NCBI RefSeq assembly: GCF_900096955.1
Contig: NZ_FMYL01000006.1
Location: forward strand, 62,001 to 126,000
Source: Acinetobacter boissieri
GTDB lineage: Bacteria > Pseudomonadota > Gammaproteobacteria > Pseudomonadales > Moraxellaceae
Direction: 5' to 3'
Length of the DNA stretch: 64,000 nt
Below, in pieces: positions 46,751-55,534 of this stretch (positions are counted from its first letter, which is position 1; each line of letters opens with the position of its first letter). The position numbers were made by a program, and so were the translations under genes. The notes beneath the pieces are model-generated. The model was not told the DNA's origin, made no database searches, and was given only the letters and a program-made list of their open reading frames with translations.

Positions 46751-48131
46751 TGACATGCATATGTTAAAAAAACTACGTGCCAAATATTATAGTTATTCAC
46801 TCAGTAAACGAATGTCTGTCACCATCTGTATTTTTAGCTTGGTGTTATTATTACTGATTGGTATCTCGGCTTATCGTATTTCTTTAGAAGAATCGCAAGA
46901 AGTCATTGATCGTCAAATGCAAGAAATGGCTAATTTTTTAGAGGGGCATAATCAAGAGTTTAGAACGTCAGAGTTTAATCCGCAATATCGTTATAATGAA
47001 GCCGATGTATTTATTGATGTGGTTGAAAAATCAGAATTAAAACATACGGGGTTGTCACACGGGTATTTGATGCCCGTAGCACAACGTGCTTATTTTACTA
47101 ACCAAATGACTTCTCGGGGGGACTTGAAAATTTATGTTCGCCCTGTTGGAGCTAAGCAAATACAAATTAGCCAACTTATGCGTGTAAGGGTAGCTTTGGC
47201 AAAAGAGCTTGCTATGAATATGCTGTTGCCGTATTTGTTTTTTGTACCTTTGGGTGTATGGGGACTTCATCGCCTGATTAAAAAGCATTTAAGACCACTG
47301 GCAGACTTAAAACAGGTTTTTTCTCACCGCCATCACTCTGATTTATCAGAAATAAAAATTGCTAAACTGCCTACAGAAATTATTCCTGCCATTAATGAAT
47401 TAAATCATTTGTTTGAGCGGATACAATATGCGAAAAATCAACAACAATTATTTGTTGCAAATGCAGCACATGAGCTAAGAACACCATTAACAGCCATACA
47501 GTTACATGTTGAGCTATTACAGCGAACACAACAACACAGTGCTAGTGCTATTTATCAAGATAATTTAGCGGACTTGCAGCTCAGTACACAGCGTATGGCA
47601 CGGCTGGTAGAACAGTTAATGAAACTGGCACATCAAGATGATATGAATGTTGAGCAGTTTGTTGCTGTAGATTTGTTGGATGTTTTAAGGCAGTCGATCA
47701 GTCAACTGCAACCTGCATTGCTTAGAAAAGGTATGCACTTTAATGTAGATATTCAGCCAGAATTAAATACACCATATATTTGGGCAACTTATGCCACTAT
47801 TGAAAGTATTCTTTTAAATATTTTAGACAATGCAATTAAGTATGCACCTGATAATGGCTATATTTTAGTAAAAGTGATGCTTTTAGATCAAAATGTTATC
47901 GTTGAAGTACATGATAGTGGTTTAGGTATACCTGAGCATCAACTTCAAATGGTAAGAGACAAATTTGTACGATTAGTAGAGACCCAGCAACACGTGGTTG
48001 GAAGTGGTCTAGGCTTATCTATTGTTGATACAGCCTTGGCTTTAATAGACGGAAAGCTCGTACTCTCGAGTTCTACTGAGCTTTCAGGGCTATGTGCTCG
48101 CTTGTGTTTTAAAGCCTGCTCTTCATGTTGA
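46734..48131 (+). CDS. pmrB: Sensor histidine kinase PmrB
   Basis: A 465-aa membrane kinase. Two N-terminal helices flank a periplasmic sensor of about 110 residues (EVIDRQMQEMANFLEGH ... IDVVEKSE). A HAMP-like segment and the H-box NAAHELRTPLTAI come next, then the N-box DNAIKYAPDNG and G-box GSGLGLSIVDTAL. It senses cations or pH and phosphorylates PmrA. Its extreme 3' end overlaps the convergent ABC ATPase gene by 9 bases. The translation start may be at 46734 or at a nearby later ATG. Confidence 0.9.
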   Translation: MEKIIDDMHMLKKLRAKYYSYSLSKRMSVTICIFSLVLLLLIGISAYRISLEESQEVIDRQMQEMANFLEGHNQEFRTSEFNPQYRYNEADVFIDVVEKSELKHTGLSHGYLMPVAQRAYFTNQMTSRGDLKIYVRPVGAKQIQISQLMRVRVALAKELAMNMLLPYLFFVPLGVWGLHRLIKKHLRPLADLKQVFSHRHHSDLSEIKIAKLPTEIIPAINELNHLFERIQYAKNQQQLFVANAAHELRTPLTAIQLHVELLQRTQQHSASAIYQDNLADLQLSTQRMARLVEQLMKLAHQDDMNVEQFVAVDLLDVLRQSISQLQPALLRKGMHFNVDIQPELNTPYIWATYATIESILLNILDNAIKYAPDNGYILVKVMLLDQNVIVEVHDSGLGIPEHQLQMVRDKFVRLVETQQHVVGSGLGLSIVDTALALIDGKLVLSSSTELSGLCARLCFKACSSC

Positions 48132-48896
48132 TGTGTTTTTTTTGGGCATAACCATGGGTTCACCTGCCACGAATCCTTGTTCAAAGGCCAAACCGTAAAC
48201 CTGCTGTAGATGTATAGGACAAGTAGCTTGGTCTTTATTATCTGCTTTTATAATCTGTTGCTGTTTTAAAAAGAAAAAGTCATCTGCATATAAAAATGCT
48301 AAATTAGGGTCATGCATAATGGCAACAATGGTGTAGCCTTGTTGGCTTAAATGCTGTAATTTTTCCATTAAAAATGCTTGATAGTACATATCTAAATGGT
48401 TGGTTGGTTCGTCTAAAAAAATGACTTTCGGATTTTGTGTCAAAATTCGTGCAATCATGACCAATTGGCGCTCACCGCCCGAGAGCGTGGTATAATCTCG
48501 TTGTGCTAAATGTTGAATATCTAAAGATTTTAAAGCATCAAAGGCTTGATCTTGATCTGTTGAAGAGGGTTTATAGCCTGAAAAGGCACTGCGTCCAGTT
48601 AATACGACATCGAGTACTTGAAAGTTAAATACACTGTGATGGTTTTGTGCCAAAAAACCAAACTGTTTGGCCCGCTGTGTCCCTTTTAGTACCTGTAAAG
48701 GTTGTGTTTCAAATAAAATTTGACCTTGTTGTAGTGGGTAAATGCCTGCCATAAGGTTAAATAAAGTTGACTTACCACTGCCATTTTTACCCAATAACAC
48801 AGAAAAACGTTCTGCATTAAATTGTAAATTAATATGGTCTAATATTTGGCGATTTTGGTACTGAAAACTTAATTCACGAATATAAATATTGGTCAT
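48123..48896 (-). CDS. FecE/BtuD-like ABC transporter ATPase
   Basis: A 257-aa ATP-binding subunit of an iron-siderophore/vitamin B12-type importer. Walker A is LGKNGSGKSTLFN, signature LSGGERQLVMIARIL and Walker B VIFLDEPTNHLD. It is the last gene of a leftward three-gene operon, two bases after the permease gene, and overlaps pmrB at its 3' end. Confidence 0.9.
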   Translation of the reverse strand: MTNIYIRELSFQYQNRQILDHINLQFNAERFSVLLGKNGSGKSTLFNLMAGIYPLQQGQILFETQPLQVLKGTQRAKQFGFLAQNHHSVFNFQVLDVVLTGRSAFSGYKPSSTDQDQAFDALKSLDIQHLAQRDYTTLSGGERQLVMIARILTQNPKVIFLDEPTNHLDMYYQAFLMEKLQHLSQQGYTIVAIMHDPNLAFLYADDFFFLKQQQIIKADNKDQATCPIHLQQVYGLAFEQGFVAGEPMVMPKKNTST

Positions 48897-48898
48897 GA

Positions 48899-49915
48899 TT
48901 ACGCCCAGTTCATGTTGTAGCGACGAATTAAATATAAAAAGATGGGTGCACCAAGTAGCATGGTAAAAATACCAATTGGAATTTCAAAGCTAGAAAAAGT
49001 GCGTGAAATATTGTCAATGAGTAGTAAAAAAGAACCACCTAAAAAAATATTTGCAGGTACAGTTTTGGCATTGTTTGGACCAATCATCATACGAATAAGG
49101 TGGGGGAGAAATAAGCCATATAAGCTAATAATTCCTGCGACAGCCACTGAAGAAGACGTGGCTAGAGTCACGCAAAGAATCACAATAAACTGATCTTTTT
49201 TGGGGTCGACTCCTACAGCTTGTGCTTCTAAATGACCCAAAGCCAGTAAGTTTAAACGCCAACGTAAAATATATAAAACAAGCAGTGATACCGAAATCGG
49301 AAGTACTGCTTGATGTACTTTGCTCCATGTCGCTTGATGTAAGTTACCCATGGTCCATTGTACAATTGCTTGAAGTTTATAAGGATCACTTAAATACTGC
49401 ACAATACTCAGTCCTGCAATAAATAAACCCGACACAATCATGCCTGACAGTAAAATCACGACCACAGAACTTTTTTCATAGCGTTGTTGTGCAAAAGTAT
49501 ATGTTAGACACACGGCAAAAATGCCAAAAATAAAGGCTGAAATTTGTACTGGTAACCACTGGGTAAGCAATGCCAAAGCTGCCCCAAGTGCCGCCCCAGA
49601 TGATATGCCTAAAATATAAGAGTCGACCAATGGATTACGAAACAGCGCTTGTAAAGCATTGCCTGAAGAGGCGAGTGCAGCACCCACTAAAAAAGTTAAA
49701 AACACCCGAGGCATGCGAATATTTATAATAATATTTTGCATCATAGCAAGATCATTGGCATGGTATTGGCTAAAGTAGTGTGAGGGTAAGACAAAGCTAA
49801 TCAATGCATGGGCATAATCTATACAGTCAAATTGCTGTGAGGGTCCAATGAGTAAAGAAAAAATAATAAATGGAATAGGAAACACATAAATCATGTAAAA
49901 AACAGAGGTTTTCAA
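48899..49915 (-). CDS. FecCD-family ABC permease
   Basis: A 338-aa inner-membrane permease with about ten helices. RMPRVFLTFLVGAALASSGNALQALFRNPLVDSY-type sequence (IRMPRVFLTFLVGAALASSG) and GLFLPHLIRMMIGPNNAKTVP are strong FecCD/BtuC signatures. The frame begins with TTG at 49915, supported by AAGGA about 8 bases upstream inside the end of the preceding gene; an ATG seven codons later is the alternative. It lies between the binding protein and the ATPase genes. Confidence 0.9.
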   Translation of the reverse strand: MKTSVFYMIYVFPIPFIIFSLLIGPSQQFDCIDYAHALISFVLPSHYFSQYHANDLAMMQNIIINIRMPRVFLTFLVGAALASSGNALQALFRNPLVDSYILGISSGAALGAALALLTQWLPVQISAFIFGIFAVCLTYTFAQQRYEKSSVVVILLSGMIVSGLFIAGLSIVQYLSDPYKLQAIVQWTMGNLHQATWSKVHQAVLPISVSLLVLYILRWRLNLLALGHLEAQAVGVDPKKDQFIVILCVTLATSSSVAVAGIISLYGLFLPHLIRMMIGPNNAKTVPANIFLGGSFLLLIDNISRTFSSFEIPIGIFTMLLGAPIFLYLIRRYNMNWA

Positions 49916-49924
49916 AATATATCC

Positions 49925-50986
49925 TTACGTATTTTTAGCAAGTTGCAGTAACTGCTCTGCAATGATTGGGCCATAAAACATGCTTAAAATACGTTTTTGA
50001 TCTTGGCTAGCGTGCGTAACGGAGTGTGCTGATGGGTTGACCCAATGATGTAGCTGATTGGCAGCCAGTAAAATTTTTGGCGTATGTGGGTTAAATAAAA
50101 AACTTGGATTTAAGCTGAATACATGTTTGTTTTGTACAGCCTTTAGGGCATGTAATTCGGGACGTGCATAAATAAGCTCTGGATTAGAGTTCCATAGCAA
50201 AATCACGTCTGGATTCCATTCAATTAAATGTTCTGGGTTCACTGTGGGCTGGTCTACATCTATTTTAATAATATTTTCAGTACCTGCCAACGTCATTACA
50301 GTATTTGGCATAGAGTTACGCCCAGAAGTTGAAAAAATACGTCCACCTGACCAAGCGTAATAAACCTGCTTTGGAGGGGTACGACTGCTGTTCTGCATGG
50401 TTTTAATTTCATGTTCAATAAAATGCGTTAATTGATTAGCTCGATTCGATGTTCCAGTGAGCTCTCCAAGATCAAGCAGTTCTTTACGCGTTTGGGGATA
50501 ATTTTCTGACTGTACTGCATAAACGGCAATGTGCATGCTTTTTAGCAGTTCTATGACGTCTTGTTGTCCTGAGTTGACTAAAACTAAATCGGGCTGTAAT
50601 GCCACAATGCTTTCTAAATTGGTCGATGCTTCCCAGCTACTTGGGGTCGCAATTTTTTGTTGTGCAATACGTGAATCAAGTAAACGATAGGCTGCAAAAA
50701 GGTTTGGTGAATGGTAAATTTTAGCAGGTATACCCACCACAGCATTGCCTGCACCGAGCATGTATAAGTCGTCTAGACTGGCTTCAAATAACACAACAAT
50801 ACGCTGTGCAGGGCGTGTTAATGTCACTGTGTGGTTTAAAGCATCTGTGACCTGTATGTGGGCAGATAAAATAGCAGAATGGTCAGATTCGGCTACAGAT
50901 GTAGGTACACTGCATGCGCTGAGTGACAAAGTGACACAAAGCATATGCATCACAATATGCCATATTTTTTGACGAAAAATATACAT
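49925..50986 (-). CDS. BtuF/FecB-like substrate-binding lipoprotein
   Basis: A substrate-binding protein of the class III metal/siderophore/cobalamin type. A lipoprotein signal ends LSLSAC. The mature part has PAQRIVVLFEASLDDLYMLGAG, the metal-chelate family's first block, and LIEWNPDVILLWNS near the C-terminal lobe. The open frame extends to a GTG at 51007, but ATG 50986 (MYIFRQKIW) gives a normal signal peptide. The ligand could be a siderophore, heme, B12 or metallophore. It is divergent from the TonB receptor gene. Confidence 0.88.
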   Translation of the reverse strand: MYIFRQKIWHIVMHMLCVTLSLSACSVPTSVAESDHSAILSAHIQVTDALNHTVTLTRPAQRIVVLFEASLDDLYMLGAGNAVVGIPAKIYHSPNLFAAYRLLDSRIAQQKIATPSSWEASTNLESIVALQPDLVLVNSGQQDVIELLKSMHIAVYAVQSENYPQTRKELLDLGELTGTSNRANQLTHFIEHEIKTMQNSSRTPPKQVYYAWSGGRIFSTSGRNSMPNTVMTLAGTENIIKIDVDQPTVNPEHLIEWNPDVILLWNSNPELIYARPELHALKAVQNKHVFSLNPSFLFNPHTPKILLAANQLHHWVNPSAHSVTHASQDQKRILSMFYGPIIAEQLLQLAKNT

Positions 50987-51311
50987 TTCTAGATATTTGT
51001 TCCACACACTGTATTAAATAAAAACGCCAAACGATGTTGGATTTTACGCATATAATCTAAAAAAATCATAAAAATACATATTTTTTTATCAGAAACAACC
51101 ACATAAAAAAAATAAGGATGGTTTCCATTTATCTAATTTAAAAGTTTTTTATTTTTAATATGTTAACTGTAATTTATTATTTATAAAATAATTGATAGGT
51201 TCTACATTATTATCTTTAGACCATGATCAACCTTAAATAAATATTGAATTTTTGTATAAATTATAGTTACAATGTTACATTATAACGTAAACTTTATCGA
51301 AGTTAAACCAC
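50987..51311. other. Divergent regulatory region, importer / TonB receptor
   Basis: About 325 bases of extremely AT-rich sequence holding both promoters. The receptor side contains the Zur-box-like site described separately. I found no similar element near the importer start and no gene. Confidence 0.6.
51271..51288 (+). promoter_or_regulatory. Zur-box-like operator of the TonB receptor gene
   Basis: AATGTTACATTATAACGT fits the gammaproteobacterial Zur site (AATGTTATA-N-TATAACAT) at all but about two positions. It overlaps a plausible -10 (TACATT) with TTGTAT 18 bases upstream, 23 bases before the ATG, the usual repressor position. Confidence 0.6.
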
Positions 51312-53420
51312 ATGAAACAATGGCTCAACCTTGTACCTTTATCTCTTCTTTGCGTGACGCCTTTGACGCAAGCAGAAGAACAAAAAGCGACCAATCATCA
51401 AGATGTTGCGGTATTAGATTCTCTTTCATTTAAGTCAGACAGCACAGTCAAAGTGCCTTATGCAGGTAAGCCTTCAAGCGCATCTACCAAATTCGCAATT
51501 GACCCCATGAAAACGCCAAAAAATGTGGCTGTTGTTTCTGAGAAAGTATTACAAGATACCAATGCGCAGCGTATTAGCGATACATTGGCTGTGGTGAGTG
51601 GCGTATCTGTACTGAATCCATTTGGTGGGTTATGGGATAACTATTCGGTGCGAGGTTTTTATACGGATCAAACCATTGGTGCATCAAGTTTACGTAATGG
51701 TATTAATAATTTAGGTTTATCTGCTTCAAGAGATATGTCTAATATTCAGCAAGTTGAATTTTTAAAAGGCCCTGAAGCGGCCATGTATGGGGCAGGCGAC
51801 CCAGGTGGTACGCTAAATGTTGTCACTAAAAAACCAAAATTTAGTCCTGAGCATGAAGTTTCTGCACGTGCAGGCTCACACGACCAATACCGTGTTGCAG
51901 TTGGTTCAACCAATGCCATTACAGATACTTTAGCTTACCGTTTCGATGCGGCATATGAAAACAATCATAGTTTTCGAGATTTTGTAAAGAATGATCGTGT
52001 ATTTGTTGCGCCACAACTGACATGGAAACCGTCAGAGCAAACACAAGTGGATTATGACAGTGAATATTCAACCATTCACACCCAGTTTGACCGTGGTGTA
52101 GTCGCTGTAAATAATCAGCTTGGTGTGATTCCAATCAGTCGATTTTTAGGTCAAAAAAATGATGGTCTGCTGACCATGAAAGACTATTTACAGCAATTAC
52201 GTGTTGAACATCTGTGGAATGATGCGTGGAAAAGCCAAGCCTCATTCACTTATAAAGATAACAGTTTAACAGGGTATTCAACTGAAGCACGTTTGCAAGA
52301 AGTTGCAAGCAATGGAAACTTAAACCGAGAACGTCGTTTACGTGATAACCATTCGACCAGTTATTTACTCAACCATGATCTTTTGGGTGAGTTTGCTACA
52401 GGTAGTATTGAACATAAAGTGGTGATTGGGACAACATTAAGTGAGTTAACGCTTGAAAACACTCTAAAACGTTATCGTGCCAATTCTTATTTTATTAACA
52501 TTTATAATCCTGTTTATACAACCAATTTACCAGATGTGACTAGTACAGTATCGAGTACGAAAGAAGTTCAAAAAAATGCGGCGTTAACCTTAAGTGATTT
52601 TATTGAATTAGATCCACATTGGTCTGTGTTGTTAGGTGGTCGTTTAGACTATTACAAGCAATCACTCTTGAACAAAAGAACCAATGGCTTAGGTAAAGAC
52701 AACTTTACACACTTTAGTCCAAGAGCATCAATCAATTATTTAGTGAATGATCAATGGTCTGTGTTTGCCAGTGCAGGACAGGCATTTCACTTAAACTCAG
52801 GCCTAGATATTAATGGCAATGGTTTTGATCCGGAAAAATCGTGGACGTATGAGTTAGGTGCAAAAGCAAAACTACTAGATGGTTTATTGACCTCATCAAT
52901 GTCAGTGTTCCACGTGAAAAAACAAAATGTGTTGGCTGCCAATCCTTTAGATCCGGCATTTAATATGGCCAACGGCGAAGAAAAAAGTCGTGGTGTTGAG
53001 TTAGACTTGTCGGCTCAACCGACTGAACGTTTGAACCTGAAGCTTGCATATACTTATACTCATGCCAAAGTTGAAAAAGGTGATTATCAAGGCGCACGTA
53101 TTTTAAATAGCCCTAAAAACAGTGCAAACGTGTTAGCAAGCTATGACTTGTGGCAATCTGGCGAGCAAAAAATTGGTTTAGGTGGTAATGTACAGTACAT
53201 GTCTTCACGCTCAGGTAGCATGGCAGACAATGGCTTTAATTTGCCTGCATATACCATAGCGAACGTTAATGCTTACTATGAAGCAAACAGTAATTTACGT
53301 TTCCAAGCGACACTCAATAATGTATTTAACAAAACGTATTATGCGTCAAGCTATGCACAACAGTGGGTGACGCCGGGTAATCCACGTGAAGTCTTTTTAA
53401 CGGTAAACTACAAATTCTAA
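51312..53420 (+). CDS. TonB-dependent siderophore/metallophore receptor
   Basis: A 702-aa outer-membrane receptor with signal peptide (cleaved near TQAEEQ), a plug domain and a 22-strand barrel ending in NYKF with the C-terminal Phe. In the plug, KTPKNVAVVSEKVLQDTN, SVRGFYTDQ, VEFLKGPEAAMYGAGDPGG and TLNVVTKKP are typical of the FhuA/FpvA-type siderophore receptor family. It faces the BtuCDF-like importer operon and is followed after 10 bases by a GNAT gene. The Zur-like operator suggests zinc or a zincophore as cargo, although homology alone would indicate an iron siderophore. Confidence 0.9.
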   Translation: MKQWLNLVPLSLLCVTPLTQAEEQKATNHQDVAVLDSLSFKSDSTVKVPYAGKPSSASTKFAIDPMKTPKNVAVVSEKVLQDTNAQRISDTLAVVSGVSVLNPFGGLWDNYSVRGFYTDQTIGASSLRNGINNLGLSASRDMSNIQQVEFLKGPEAAMYGAGDPGGTLNVVTKKPKFSPEHEVSARAGSHDQYRVAVGSTNAITDTLAYRFDAAYENNHSFRDFVKNDRVFVAPQLTWKPSEQTQVDYDSEYSTIHTQFDRGVVAVNNQLGVIPISRFLGQKNDGLLTMKDYLQQLRVEHLWNDAWKSQASFTYKDNSLTGYSTEARLQEVASNGNLNRERRLRDNHSTSYLLNHDLLGEFATGSIEHKVVIGTTLSELTLENTLKRYRANSYFINIYNPVYTTNLPDVTSTVSSTKEVQKNAALTLSDFIELDPHWSVLLGGRLDYYKQSLLNKRTNGLGKDNFTHFSPRASINYLVNDQWSVFASAGQAFHLNSGLDINGNGFDPEKSWTYELGAKAKLLDGLLTSSMSVFHVKKQNVLAANPLDPAFNMANGEEKSRGVELDLSAQPTERLNLKLAYTYTHAKVEKGDYQGARILNSPKNSANVLASYDLWQSGEQKIGLGGNVQYMSSRSGSMADNGFNLPAYTIANVNAYYEANSNLRFQATLNNVFNKTYYASSYAQQWVTPGNPREVFLTVNYKF

Positions 53421-53430
53421 TGGAGTAAAT

Positions 53431-53958
53431 ATGCTTTTTTTGACCTCACCAACAGCATTACGGTTTGAAGTGGTTGAGAAAGCAGATGCTTTGCAAATTC
53501 AAGCGATTACTGATTTTGTGATGGCAGGCCGAGAGATTATGTTTCCAATGTTAGATCATCAGGTATTGCCTGATGATCTTTTTTCTTTTGAGCAAACCTT
53601 TATAGCGCATGATTTAGGTTGTTTTATTATTGTCTATGATCAGAAAAAATTAGTTGCAGTTGCAGGTTTTAAAGCCTATGACCAACGTTTTCAGACTTTA
53701 TTTAATGTGGAAGGGCAAAGGTCAGTTGAGTTAGTAAAATTGTATGTATTACCAAAGTATCGTAGGCAACAAATTGCAACTTTAGTGGTGCAACAGTTAA
53801 AACAATCTGCCAAAGAAAAAAATATAGATATTATTTATTTACATACCCATCCTTTTTTAGATGGAGCTAAGGTATTTTGGCAACAACAAGGGTTTAGCAT
53901 ATTATTACAAGAGCAAGATCCGACTTGGAAAACCATACATATGAGCTTACGTTTATAG
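53431..53958 (+). CDS. GNAT-family N-acetyltransferase
   Basis: A 175-aa acetyl-CoA-dependent acetyltransferase. The core strand and pyrophosphate loop are LVKLYVLPKYRRQQIATLVV (R/QxxGx-like RRQQIA), followed by AKVFWQQQGF, the typical last strand. It begins 10 bases after the receptor stop and is probably co-transcribed. Its substrate may be the imported chelator, an amino acid or a protein. Confidence 0.82.
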   Translation: MLFLTSPTALRFEVVEKADALQIQAITDFVMAGREIMFPMLDHQVLPDDLFSFEQTFIAHDLGCFIIVYDQKKLVAVAGFKAYDQRFQTLFNVEGQRSVELVKLYVLPKYRRQQIATLVVQQLKQSAKEKNIDIIYLHTHPFLDGAKVFWQQQGFSILLQEQDPTWKTIHMSLRL

Positions 53959-54023
53959 TAATCACAGATATAAGAATAAGTATATAATAAATAATGCATA
54001 AGAAATAAATGAGTATTTAAGTC

Positions 54024-54431
54024 ATGGAATACATACAAAGTTTGTTGGGTGGTGTGCTCATAGGTGTTGCTGTGGTTGGCTATTTATTTACTCATGGCCG
54101 TGTGGCTGGTGTAAGTGGCATGATTTCACAGCAATTTAATTTAAAAGGCATATTTCAACGTAGTAGCTTTTGGTTTTTGGTGGGCTTAATGGCAGTAACG
54201 TTTATTTATCAACAAATTAAACCATTGAATATTCAGTTTGAAGCATCGGCTATATGGCTTGTTGTAAGTGGATTATTGGTTGGTTTTGGTACACGTTTAG
54301 GCTCTGGTTGTACCAGTGGACATGGGGTATGTGGTATTAGTCGTTTGTCTTTGCGCTCAATTATTGCAACACTTGTATTTATGTGCATGGGTTTTTTAAC
54401 GGTTTTTATTTTCAAACATTATTTGGCCTAA
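54024..54431 (+). CDS. YeeE/YedE family membrane protein, half A
   Basis: A 135-aa membrane protein with about four helices and the motif [23 protein letters not shown], which contains the paired cysteines of YeeE/YedE (TsuA-like) proteins. Those proteins move thiosulfate or related sulfur species across the inner membrane. With the next gene it makes a split two-half transporter (PmpA/PmpB type). The genes are 10 bases apart. Confidence 0.88.
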   Translation: MEYIQSLLGGVLIGVAVVGYLFTHGRVAGVSGMISQQFNLKGIFQRSSFWFLVGLMAVTFIYQQIKPLNIQFEASAIWLVVSGLLVGFGTRLGSGCTSGHGVCGISRLSLRSIIATLVFMCMGFLTVFIFKHYLA

Positions 54432-54441
54432 GGAGTACACC

Positions 54442-54855
54442 ATGAGAAAAGCATTGGCATTTTTATGGGGTGGTATTTTTGCATTAGGTTTGATTATTTC
54501 AGATATGGTTAACCCACAAACAGTGCAATCTTTTTTAGATATTTTTGGGCAATGGAATGCACGTTTGGCTTTTGTGATGATTGGGGCAATTTTAGTCGCG
54601 ATTATTCCATTTCAATTGGTTAAACATCGTAAGATTAAACATACTTGGTTTAATGAAGAAATAAGATTACCCACACAGCAAAAAATAGATAGCCGATTGT
54701 TACTTGGAGCAACCTTGTTTGGTATTGGATGGGGAATTTCTGGTGTTTGCCCCGCACCTGCAGTAGCACTAATTTCTTTGGGGTATACGCAAGCCATTTA
54801 TTTTATGGTTGCGATGTTTTTAGGCATGTGGTTGTATCATAAAGTAGTGAAGTAA
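54442..54855 (+). CDS. YeeE/YedE (DUF6691) family membrane protein, half B
   Basis: A 137-aa partner of the preceding protein. FGIGWGISGVCPAPAVALISLG contains the single conserved Cys of the PmpB half. Two halves with cysteine-bearing re-entrant motifs would together form the sulfur-conducting path. No rhodanese, persulfide dioxygenase or BigR regulator is adjacent here, unlike many pmpAB loci. Confidence 0.87.
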   Translation: MRKALAFLWGGIFALGLIISDMVNPQTVQSFLDIFGQWNARLAFVMIGAILVAIIPFQLVKHRKIKHTWFNEEIRLPTQQKIDSRLLLGATLFGIGWGISGVCPAPAVALISLGYTQAIYFMVAMFLGMWLYHKVVK

Positions 54856-54986
54856 AATACATAATATTTTGAATTATATGATAAATTTTAAAAAATTATC
54901 GTCATTTTCAATAACTATGCTATGTGTTTCTAGTACCTATAAAATGTGACTTGTGTTACAATTTGGTGACAAACAATAACGGTTAT

Positions 54987-55448
54987 ATGCTTTTGTTTCA
55001 AATGGGGTGGGCACTGTCAATCAGTGCAATCATTTTACAACTTGCAGTTTTTTTACAGCCTTTTTTGCCACAGCAAATGCAGGTGACTGTACTGTGCGAA
55101 ACGATTACAAGCGTAATGCAACAGCCAGATCTTGTCACTACACATGACATGCACCACTCAGATATGATGAGTGCAGCACATCATCATACTCAAATTTCAG
55201 ACCATCCCACTTTTATTAAACAAGTACATTCAAATCATGACGCTGGTATGCATGATGCATATCATCATTGTCCATTTTGTACGGTCTATAATCATCTTAT
55301 TCCATTTTTAGACCTCGATATTGACGAGGTCTTGGTCAAATTAAACGTTAGACTCTTGGCATTTATACATGTGTTTAAGCATGTCTACTTTAATTTACAG
55401 CGTTTATTTCTCATACCTCAAGGGCGAGCACCGCCACAATTTAGCTAG
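54987..55448 (+). CDS. DUF2946-like His/Met-rich copper-associated protein
   Basis: A protein with an N-terminal hydrophobic segment, then a His/Met-rich stretch (HDMHHSDMMSAAHHHTQ, later MHDAYHHCPFCTVYNH) with a CPFC motif. It ends GRAPPQFS, the usual tail of DUF2946 proteins, which are typically encoded beside copper TonB receptors. The open frame extends to a GTG at 54924, but ATG 54987 (MLLFQMGW) makes a normal membrane-targeting start, about 153 aa. It probably binds Cu in the periplasm or envelope. The TonB copper receptor gene follows. Confidence 0.78.
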   Translation: MLLFQMGWALSISAIILQLAVFLQPFLPQQMQVTVLCETITSVMQQPDLVTTHDMHHSDMMSAAHHHTQISDHPTFIKQVHSNHDAGMHDAYHHCPFCTVYNHLIPFLDLDIDEVLVKLNVRLLAFIHVFKHVYFNLQRLFLIPQGRAPPQFS

Positions 55449-55534
55449 AACAAGTCCTTAAACATGTATTTAACACGTCATATTGGGTGGTTTTACCCAG
55501 TATTGCTTTGTTACAGCTAAAATTTGAGAAAAAT

